Below are positions 1 to 5,779 of a stretch of 5,779 bases of DNA, piece by piece; the stretch's first letter is position 1; each line of letters begins with the position of its first letter. The stretch covers positions 1 through 5,779 of the forward strand of contig JAUVCP010000162.1 of the NCBI GenBank assembly GCA_030590765.1, written 5' to 3'. Below the pieces are notes generated by a model, which made no database searches, had not been told where the DNA came from, and worked only from the letters and a program-made list of their open reading frames with translations. The position numbers and the translations under genes are program-made. This DNA comes from Flavobacteriaceae bacterium (GTDB taxonomy: Bacteria > Bacteroidota > Bacteroidia > Flavobacteriales > Flavobacteriaceae).

Positions 1-94
1 AAAATAATACCATCATTTCATATTTAAAACATCAAACCATAGAAAAAATTATTAGATTTTAAATTTTTTACCCTAATTTTAATAAAAATAAATC

Positions 95-922
95 TTGTTG
101 AAAAATAAATCCGAACATAGATCCTGGCAAGACAAATTGCATGAAGTAATTTACGAAGCTGACACAAAAGTTAGCAAATTGTTTGATGTGGTTCTTTTGT
201 GGTTGATTATTGCAAGTATTGCTTTGGTTATGCTGGAAAGTGTAAGAGATTATGATCAAAAATATCACAATTTCTTTAATATCTCTGAATGGATTATTAC
301 CATTTTATTTACTATTGAATATATTTTAAGAATTATAAGTGTAAATAAACCTAAAAAATATATTTTTAGTTTTTATGGAATTATTGACTTATTATCCACA
401 GCTCCAAAATACGTATCATTGATCATTGGAGGTGGCCATTACTTAGCTGCCATTAGAGCTTTACGATTATTAAGAGTCTTTAGAATACTTAAGTTGGCAA
501 GATATGTTGGTGCAACAGACAACCTCAGTAAAGCATTAAAAGCAAGCAGGTTTAGAATATTAGTATTTATCTCGGCTGTTTTGGTCATATGTATTATTAT
601 CGGAACATTAATGTATCTGATAGAAGGAGATCAAAGTGGGTTTACAAGTATTCCTCGCGGCGTTTATTGGGCAATTGTAACCTTAACTACAGTTGGTTAT
701 GGTGATATAGCTCCTCAAACAGCTTTCGGACAGTTTTTAGCAAGTATGGTGATGATCTTAGGTTACGGAATTATTGCTATTCCTACCGGAATTGTTTCAG
801 CTGAATTTACCAAATTAAATCCGAGGAGTGTTTCTTTAAATACACAATCTTGTCCAAATTGTGCTGCAGAAAATCATAAAGATCATGCTGAGTTTTGCTA
901 TAAATGCGGAGAAAAATTATAA
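95..922 (+). CDS. Voltage-gated potassium-type ion channel (ion transporter family) with C-terminal zinc ribbon
   Basis: Predicted inner-membrane, six-transmembrane channel of 275 residues, probably K+ selective and working as a tetramer. Membrane segments visible: S1 about 31-49, S2 62-82 (acidic E65, E75), S3 88-103 (D98), S4 119-137, S5 153-176, S6 211-236. S4 carries a basic residue every third position (R121, R124, R127, R130, K133, R136), the classic voltage-sensor pattern. The pore loop reads TLTTVGYGD at 196-204, a canonical K+ selectivity filter. The tail holds CPNC (253-256) and CYKCG (268-272), a four-cysteine zinc-ribbon-like module that should face the cytoplasm. The start is TTG at 95: an in-frame stop lies at 89-91, and the first ATG (residue 46) falls inside S1, so it would destroy the fold. 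TTG at 98 is an alternative. There is no clear Shine-Dalgarno, only an A-rich leader. The physiological role, perhaps membrane-potential control, is inferred. The family call is very secure; voltage dependence is likely but untested. Confidence 0.95.
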   Translation: MLKNKSEHRSWQDKLHEVIYEADTKVSKLFDVVLLWLIIASIALVMLESVRDYDQKYHNFFNISEWIITILFTIEYILRIISVNKPKKYIFSFYGIIDLLSTAPKYVSLIIGGGHYLAAIRALRLLRVFRILKLARYVGATDNLSKALKASRFRILVFISAVLVICIIIGTLMYLIEGDQSGFTSIPRGVYWAIVTLTTVGYGDIAPQTAFGQFLASMVMILGYGIIAIPTGIVSAEFTKLNPRSVSLNTQSCPNCAAENHKDHAEFCYKCGEKL

Positions 923-960
923 CTATTAATTTTTACTGCCAACCAGTCCTTTTAATAGTT
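921..960. terminator. Possible bidirectional terminator hairpin between convergent genes
   Basis: A perfect 9-bp inverted repeat (AACTATTAA at 921-929 and TTAATAGTT at 952-960) spans the gap between the two convergent genes. It overlaps the stop codons of both: TAA at 920-922 on the plus strand and the TAA read from 952-954 on the minus strand. Inside the loop is a smaller hairpin, ACTG (935-938) with CAGT (944-947). On the plus strand a T-run at 966-972 follows five bases later. The outer stem has only one G-C pair, so it would be weak as a classical intrinsic terminator, and the T-run on the minus-strand side is short. Position and symmetry favour a shared terminator, but this is inference. 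Confidence 0.35.
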
Positions 961-3426
961 TACTATTTTTTTGTTTAAAATTGTATTATTGACAGAAGCC
1001 TGAATAATTAGCAATGTCCCCTTTCTTATACTTTCTGTATTTATATAAAAGCTTTGTTGATTTGGTTTTCTGCTTATCAACAATCTACCCATCAAATCAT
1101 AAATTTGAACTGATTCTACTACTCGATTTGATCTAATTTCAAATCCATTTTCAAGATTGATTATATTTAGTTCCTCTTTTTTTATAAATTGTTCATCAAT
1201 TCCTAAACTAAGGTTTTTAAACTGAATTGCAAACCTATCATTATGTTTACCTGATTCAGAAACATGGAACAAATAATCTGATTCTTTTAAATTATGAGTT
1301 ATATCTAATTTATTATCAATTAAATACACATTTGAATCTTCTTCAGAAATCAATCCTTCTATTCTATCAATTGAAATACTAAATTGATCTGGCTTTGTTA
1401 TATAAAATCCCAATTGGATCAATTCATCTCCTTTCAAAACAGGTAGTCCTTGAATAGCAAGTTCTTTTTCATCTAATACAGAATAAAACTTTACATTTAA
1501 ATCAGTTCCTGCTCTAATACCATCATAATTGCTTTCAAACCCATCTGTTGCACCTTGTAAAAATGCGATCAATGATTGACTAAAAACACCTTTCTCATTG
1601 GTAAAACTCAACCATATTCTGTTTTTATCATTTTGAATTGAAATATCTTTCTCATCCTTTTTTGTAGTCGATGATTTAAAAAACTGCGTATTTTCATCTG
1701 TTTCATTAACTACCCTCATATCATTATTAAAAGTAATTTCTCCATTTTGGCTAACATCCATAAAGAAACCTTGACCAGCAGCAATATATCCATTTGGTAT
1801 TTCTCCACCTGTTGTAGCTGCAACTCCTCCTGAAAGATTGAAAGAAGCATAATCATTTGGATCATAATTTTCATCCTCAGGACCACTAACCCCACTACCC
1901 AATTCAGTACTATGAGTCCAGTAGTACAAAGTTCCACTTATATTAATATTTGAATTGATTAATACTCTGGCATCAATTGCGGAAGGATATGGATTTCCAA
2001 TCAAATTCCAGTCATCATCATCTGTAAGATCATCACCACTTAAAACAACCGGCACCGAAATAAAACCATTATTAGGTTCACCTATAAAAGTAACTGTTTG
2101 TTCATTTGAATTACCTGATTTTAATACTGCATAACCCTTTCCTAAAATAACAGAATTTGAATTATCTTCATACACCCAATCATCACCATTATCATCATGT
2201 TGATCTGGAGATCCAGTGGTTTGAGGGTATCCATTTCCAGAATATAAATCAATATAGTTTGCAGTTTCAAAAGAGTAAACATAAGGACTCCCAAAACCCG
2301 AAATATCCAAATCCTTTACTGGTGATGACCAATAGGTATAATCACTGTTCAACATAGCCTTTGATTTTCTTGTATACTCAAAACTATTAGTGTCTGGCAT
2401 ATCTATAGTAGCAGAATTATTCAACATGACAAAAGATCCTCCATTTTCGATAATTATTTTATTTCCTGAAGGAACTGTTAAATCACCTGATACAACCACA
2501 TTTGCACTATCTTGAATAGTTAGACTTCCAATACTCTCAAAAACAAGATTTAAACTGTTTAATGAAGTACCTAAAGTAACAACATAAGGCTCTCTTATAA
2601 TCACCTCATAAGAACTATTGGGCTCACCTGCCAATGGATTTCCATTTACATCTTCCCAGCGATTATTATCTCTAATATACACATCTTCAATAGGTAGTTT
2701 CTTTTCAAAAACAACATCATCAATATAAAATTTATTCTTATTCGTGTTATCATTATCAATATTTGGATAAAAATCAACACCTCCAAGATATTGTGAATCA
2801 CTTAAGAAATCATTATTATAGATTACATCTGTACCATTACTCGAAACTATATTTATTTTAATGGTATTATTATCTAAATCAATGATATGCTCCAGGCTAA
2901 ACCATTCTCTCCATGGATAAGAAAAATTAACTATAGCACTTCCTTTATCATCTTTTATCCTTCCATTTCCTTTTCCATCAAAATAAACCTGAATCGCCCA
3001 GTTTCCTGATCCGATTATTGGCGTATTCTCCTGAAAATTATAATATGCTTCATTATTTCTCCTAGGGATAAACATTTTCCAGGTTAATTTCCATTTTCCT
3101 GTTGATTTATTATGCAAATCTAAAACTACATCTTGTGGAACTACACCTAAATCCTCCTTACCAATAAATAAAGCCTGTTTACCAGAAGAAGCAAAATGAG
3201 TCGATTGTTTATAAGTTGGATGATCTGTATTTGAAATAATTCCATCCTGATCTTCAATATAACCAGTTCCTGCAACAGGATCTTCATCCCATGTAATCCA
3301 GTTTAATGACTGAGGACTAATTCTTTGCGTATAATTATATCTCTCAAAATCATCGGTAAATTGGGCATTTATTTGATTGAAAGAAAACAAAACAAACAAT
3401 ACAGCTATTACTATCTTTTTTATCAT
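952..3426 (-). CDS. Secreted multidomain protein with T9SS type A-like C-terminal sorting domain
   Basis: An 824-residue protein predicted to be exported by Sec and then cross the outer membrane by the type IX system. Residues 1-21 form a signal peptide (lysines 3-4, hydrophobic 5-16, likely cleavage before Q22). Residues 23-245 open with FTDDFERY and close with FYIDDVVFE, a pattern seen in concanavalin/LamG-like beta-sandwich domains that often bind carbohydrate. Residues 249-340 look beta-rich, with repeated short hydrophobic strands (for example SLTIQDSANVVVSGDLTVPS). Residues 360-560 carry motifs recurrent in large Bacteroidota surface proteins: YTYWSSPV (364-369 region), WNLIGNPYPSAIDA (473-486) and GYIAAGQGFFMD (547-556). 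The last ~75 residues, with SVQIYDLMGRLL (772-783) and KKIVNY at the end, match the Por secretion/T9SS sorting-domain style. No catalytic motif is recognisable, so no enzymatic role is assigned; adhesion or polysaccharide binding is a guess. It starts at ATG directly before MIKK. The reading frame is intact. Confidence 0.85.
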   Translation of the reverse strand: MIKKIVIAVLFVLFSFNQINAQFTDDFERYNYTQRISPQSLNWITWDEDPVAGTGYIEDQDGIISNTDHPTYKQSTHFASSGKQALFIGKEDLGVVPQDVVLDLHNKSTGKWKLTWKMFIPRRNNEAYYNFQENTPIIGSGNWAIQVYFDGKGNGRIKDDKGSAIVNFSYPWREWFSLEHIIDLDNNTIKINIVSSNGTDVIYNNDFLSDSQYLGGVDFYPNIDNDNTNKNKFYIDDVVFEKKLPIEDVYIRDNNRWEDVNGNPLAGEPNSSYEVIIREPYVVTLGTSLNSLNLVFESIGSLTIQDSANVVVSGDLTVPSGNKIIIENGGSFVMLNNSATIDMPDTNSFEYTRKSKAMLNSDYTYWSSPVKDLDISGFGSPYVYSFETANYIDLYSGNGYPQTTGSPDQHDDNGDDWVYEDNSNSVILGKGYAVLKSGNSNEQTVTFIGEPNNGFISVPVVLSGDDLTDDDDWNLIGNPYPSAIDARVLINSNINISGTLYYWTHSTELGSGVSGPEDENYDPNDYASFNLSGGVAATTGGEIPNGYIAAGQGFFMDVSQNGEITFNNDMRVVNETDENTQFFKSSTTKKDEKDISIQNDKNRIWLSFTNEKGVFSQSLIAFLQGATDGFESNYDGIRAGTDLNVKFYSVLDEKELAIQGLPVLKGDELIQLGFYITKPDQFSISIDRIEGLISEEDSNVYLIDNKLDITHNLKESDYLFHVSESGKHNDRFAIQFKNLSLGIDEQFIKKEELNIINLENGFEIRSNRVVESVQIYDLMGRLLISRKPNQQSFYINTESIRKGTLLIIQASVNNTILNKKIVNY

Positions 3427-3599
3427 GAAGAATATTTAAATTTACTCTTGTTTTTATTATTGATTTACTTATTTACAAAACGTACAAATCATATTTTTAT
3501 TACAGTATTTATCTCCTCTAAGTCAATTCTTTGAATAAATATTTTGAGAAATGAATTTTAACAATTAAATTTCAATAATAAAATTTATTTTTGCAGTAT
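3427..3599. other. Divergent intergenic region
   Basis: 173 bp of very A/T-rich DNA separate the start of the secreted-protein gene (minus strand) from the start of miaA (plus strand), so it must hold the promoters of both. The only promoter element I can support is the -7-like box just upstream of miaA. On the minus-strand side, TATGATTTG (from 3493-3485) and TACGTTTTG (from 3484-3476) each differ from the Bacteroidota TAnnTTTG box by one extra spacer base, with no well-spaced TTG upstream. No RNA gene, repeat or convincing small ORF is visible. Confidence 0.6.
3586..3593 (+). promoter_or_regulatory. Candidate Bacteroidota -7 promoter box for miaA
   Basis: TATTTTTG matches the Bacteroidota primary sigma factor -7 consensus TAnnTTTG exactly. 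It ends six bases before the miaA ATG at 3600. Transcription starting the usual few bases downstream would give a leaderless or nearly leaderless mRNA. No TTG element is seen at the expected -33 distance, and short A/T motifs arise by chance in DNA this A/T-rich, so confidence is moderate. Confidence 0.45.
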
Positions 3600-4511
3600 A
3601 TGAAGAAAAATTATCTCATAACCATTGTTGGAGCAACTGCCATAGGAAAAACGGCTTTAAGCATTGAACTTGCCAAGCAGTATAAAGCAGAAATCATCTC
3701 AAGTGATTCCAGGCAGTTTTATAAAGAAATGAATATAGGAACTGCTGTACCAAGTGAATAAGAATTGAATGTAGTCAAACATCATTTTATTCAAAACAGA
3801 TCTATTTTTGAAGATTATAATGTTGGTGATTATGAGAGAGATACCATTATTAAATTGAATGAATTATTTAAATTTAATTCTGTTGTTGTTATGGTTGGCG
3901 GAAGTGGTTTATATATTAATTCTGTTATCGATGGGTTAGATGATTTTCCTGCAGTTGATCCTTCTATTAGAGAAAAACTAAAAACAGATCTAATAGAAAA
4001 TGGAATTGAAATTTTACAACAAAAACTTAAAGAACTTGATCCAGTTTCTTTTCAAAAAGTAGACATTGACAATAAGCAACGCCTGATAAGAGCACTTGAA
4101 ATATGTATTGGAACCGGGAAATCCTATTCTTCTTTTTTAAAAAAGGGAAAAACTAAAAGAAATTTCACTCCTATTAAAATAGGAATTACAGCCGACAGAG
4201 ATATAATTTACGGTCGAATCAACAAAAGAGTAGACATCATGATGAAAGATGGGCTTTTAAATGAAGCTAAAATCCTTTTTTCACATAAAGATTTAAATGC
4301 ATTGCAAACAGTTGGATATAAAGAATTATTTAAATATTTTGATAAAGAATGGGATCTTGATTTTGCCATATCTGAAATAAAAAAGAATACACGTCGATTT
4401 GCAAAAAGACAAGGAACATGGTTTAGAAAAGATACTGAAATTCAATGGTTTGACTATCAGGATCCGATTCAAAATATACTTAAATATGTTGACTCTAAGA
4501 TTAAGTATTAG
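3600..4511 (+). pseudogene. miaA: tRNA dimethylallyltransferase gene interrupted by a premature TAA at codon 54
   Basis: MiaA transfers a dimethylallyl group from DMAPP to N6 of A37 in tRNAs reading codons that begin with U. From ATG at 3600 to TAG at 4509-4511 the frame spans 304 codons including the final stop, the normal family length. The first 53 codons encode the P-loop GATAIGKT (11-18) and DSRQ (36-39, including the catalytic-type aspartate), then GTAVPSE. TAA follows at 3759-3761. The same frame resumes with ELNVVKHHF and carries GGSGLYI (100-106), NKQRLIRALE (158-167), QTVGYKEL (236-243) and NTRRFAKRQGTWFR (263-276), all well preserved. Homologues normally have a glutamate-rich stretch at this point, so one G-to-T change (GAA to TAA) explains the break; no frameshift is needed. 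Restart at TTG 3765 would give 248 residues lacking the P-loop, almost certainly inactive. It could be a true nonsense mutation or a sequence error. The rest is undecayed, so any inactivation is recent. Confidence 0.9.
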
Positions 4512-4632
4512 TCAGATCATTACATATTTTCTCAATAATTATTCTACACATCAAATATATCTAAATGGAAGGCATTTGGCTACAACATAATTTAAAACTT
4601 CTAAAATACTGATTACTAGCGTAAAAGTTTCA
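4512..4632. other. Convergent intergenic spacer, no confident feature
   Basis: 121 bp of A/T-rich DNA lie between the ends of miaA and the PBP4-type gene. A small stem-loop is possible at 4561-4579 (CTAAATG and CATTTGG around GAAGG, with one wobble pair in plus-strand RNA), but no T-run follows it. No RNA gene or credible small ORF is seen. Confidence 0.5.
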
Positions 4633-5779
4633 CTAATAAGAATTATATAATTTCTTAAAAAAAACTTCCATTTCTTTTTTTCTAGAAGAAGCACTTCCTT
4701 TATAATGGTTGTTCATATAACTAAAGATCAAAACAGTACCTTTTTTGGTGATCAAGTAGCCGCTTAAATTGAAATTATTAGATAATGTACCTGTTTTTGC
4801 ATAAATATAGGGCTTATCATTAGCAAAATAATTCTCTAAGGTGCCTCGCTCACCTCCTGCTGGAAAATAATCAAATAATTTTTCTTTTGGAATTTCCTTG
4901 TACATTTTCTTTAAGAGAAAAACAAGGCTTTCGGGAGTAAATAAATTATATCGAGACAAACCGGAACCATCCACCCATCGTGGTATTTGCGGGATATTTT
5001 GCAGGTAATTATCCAAAGAATAAGAAATTGCCTTTTGCACACTATAAACACTATCCACTTTATTTCCAACCTGCAACATCAATTGCTCTGCAATAAAATT
5101 ATCGCTAACACGAAGCAATTTCTGATATAAAGAATCATAAGAAACACTGTAAAATGGTTTGAAGTAATAATTATTCTTATTATTTATTAAAGTTATGCTT
5201 TTATCTATTGTATCTCCTAGCAGATCGGCTACTAACAGATTTGAAGTAACAAAGGGTATTTGTCTTTCTTCAAACAGATCTGACGGTCTTACATAAAATC
5301 GATTCCGGTTTAATGCTCTTCTTGAACCCATTTCATTGTTCACCTCAATACTATCTTTAAAAAGAGAAGGTTTTACCTCTATTTGACTCTCTTTTGTGAT
5401 TTCAATAATATTACCATAAATGGGGAAAAGGCTTTTTTCGGGCATATAATAATATCCATAATCATCCCAGGACCAACCGTCTCCATATTTTGGCTCATCA
5501 ATGTCATGATCTAATAAATAGATTTCTTTGTCTGATCCTTTAAGAAAATCAAGAGTCTTATTTTCCTCAAAACCATATAATAATGATGGATCTGCTGTTC
5601 CCCTGATGATTAAGGAATCACCTTTTTTAGCATATTCTAATCCAACAACAGAATCTTTAAAGGTTTTGTATGCGGTATAAAAAGTAAAAAGTTTGGTATT
5701 TGATGCGGGTGTAAAGTACTTTTCCCCATTATAATTGATAATTTCTTTGTTCTTTTTTGTGTTATAAACCACAAACCCT
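4633..5779 (-). CDS. dacB: D-alanyl-D-alanine carboxypeptidase/endopeptidase, PBP4 type (peptidase S13), 5' end outside the window
   Basis: Periplasmic penicillin-binding protein that trims the terminal D-Ala of peptidoglycan stem peptides and cleaves D-Ala-mDAP cross-links. All three active-site motifs are present, numbered from the valine codon at 5772: SxxK as SNTK (24-27, nucleophile S24), SxN as SDN (223-225) and KTG (326-328). DGSGLSRYNLFTP (268-280) is also typical of the family. The frame runs through the right edge: upstream of GTG (5772-5770) the codons read Phe and Gly, giving GFVVYNTK, the usual start of the mature transpeptidase-like fold. That GTG is therefore an internal valine, and the signal peptide plus the first stretch of the protein are missing here. 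GDGWSWDDYGYYY (97-109) resembles Bacteroidota homologues. SxxK to SxN is 199 residues, shorter than the roughly 244 I recall for E. coli PBP4, suggesting a reduced inserted domain. The gene ends with TAG read from 4635-4633. The dacB symbol is assigned by family and is not proof of orthology. Confidence 0.93.
   Translation of the reverse strand, partial: GFVVYNTKKNKEIINYNGEKYFTPASNTKLFTFYTAYKTFKDSVVGLEYAKKGDSLIIRGTADPSLLYGFEENKTLDFLKGSDKEIYLLDHDIDEPKYGDGWSWDDYGYYYMPEKSLFPIYGNIIEITKESQIEVKPSLFKDSIEVNNEMGSRRALNRNRFYVRPSDLFEERQIPFVTSNLLVADLLGDTIDKSITLINNKNNYYFKPFYSVSYDSLYQKLLRVSDNFIAEQLMLQVGNKVDSVYSVQKAISYSLDNYLQNIPQIPRWVDGSGLSRYNLFTPESLVFLLKKMYKEIPKEKLFDYFPAGGERGTLENYFANDKPYIYAKTGTLSNNFNLSGYLITKKGTVLIFSYMNNHYKGSASSRKKEMEVFFKKLYNSY

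Noticed and set aside
1..94. Possible gene end or promoter upstream of the channel
   Set aside because: The stretch is A/T-rich with no exact TAnnTTTG box and no coding frame I can recognise.
1716..1937. Minus-strand ORF of 73 codons in another frame of the secreted-protein gene
   Set aside because: It overlaps a strongly supported frame and its sequence is low-complexity with no domain resemblance.
2157..2357. Plus-strand ORF of 66 codons inside the secreted-protein gene
   Set aside because: It lies antisense to a well-supported gene, and its His-rich composition simply mirrors the Asp-rich region on the other strand.
3467..3516. AGGAG-like site and a 7-codon ORF in the minus-strand leader of the secreted-protein gene
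   Set aside because: The distance of about 20 bases between the site and the ATG is too long, and such short ORFs are expected by chance.
3524..3526. Minus-strand TTG of a TTGACT motif as part of a promoter for the secreted-protein gene
   Set aside because: It lies about 30 bases from the nearest near-match -7 box, too far for Bacteroidota promoters, and the E. coli-type -35/-10 reading gives only a poor -10.
3325..3534. Plus-strand ORF of 69 codons across the 5' end of the secreted-protein gene
   Set aside because: It is mostly antisense to the signal-peptide region and its hydrophobic composition comes from A/T-rich DNA.
3759..3761. TAA read as a sense codon (alternative genetic code or selenocysteine-like recoding)
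   Set aside because: TAA serves as the normal terminator of two other genes here, no recoding structure is evident, and UAA is not a known selenocysteine or pyrrolysine codon.
4561..4579. Stem-loop after miaA as a terminator
   Set aside because: The stem is short with a wobble pair and no T-run follows on the plus strand; on the minus strand it contains a mismatch.
4399..4590. Plus-strand ORF of 63 codons overlapping the end of miaA
   Set aside because: It is a shifted-frame shadow of the conserved MiaA C-terminus and shows no own start signal.
5770..5772. GTG as the start codon of the PBP4-type gene
   Set aside because: The frame stays open to the window edge and the upstream codons (Gly, Phe) fit the conserved GFVVY-type strand, so this GTG is an internal valine and the gene is cut by the window.

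Overview
The window looks like chromosomal DNA from a member of the Bacteroidota, most likely a flavobacterium-like lineage. The evidence is the low G+C content, the A-rich leaders without clear Shine-Dalgarno sites, a TAnnTTTG-type promoter element, a secreted protein ending in what looks like a type IX secretion (T9SS) sorting domain, and the Bacteroidota flavour of the ion channel, MiaA and PBP4-type proteins. This placement is inferred from family resemblance; no search was run.

Layout, left to right. Positions 1-94 are A/T-rich leader with no gene. Positions 95-922 (+) encode a six-transmembrane voltage-gated potassium-type channel with a C-terminal four-cysteine zinc ribbon. It starts at TTG. 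Positions 952-3426 (-) encode an 824-residue secreted multidomain protein: signal peptide, a probable concanavalin/LamG-like N-terminal domain, a long middle region with the WNLIGNPYPSAID motif, and a T9SS type A-like C-terminus. The 29 bp between these convergent genes lies in an imperfectly nested inverted repeat. Positions 3427-3599 are a divergent intergenic region with a plausible promoter for the next gene. Positions 3600-4511 (+) are miaA (tRNA dimethylallyltransferase), complete in length but broken by an in-frame TAA at codon 54. Positions 4512-4632 are a convergent spacer with no confident feature. Positions 4633 to the right edge (-) hold most of a PBP4-type D-Ala-D-Ala carboxypeptidase/endopeptidase (peptidase S13), whose N-terminus lies outside the window.

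Neighbouring genes always lie on opposite strands, so no operon is visible. The genes serve separate tasks: ion conductance in the inner membrane, a cell-surface or secreted protein, tRNA A37 modification, and peptidoglycan maturation in the periplasm. I see no mobile element, CRISPR array, RNA gene or defence cassette, and nothing that amounts to a new multi-gene system. The strongest anomaly is the single premature stop in an otherwise well-preserved miaA.
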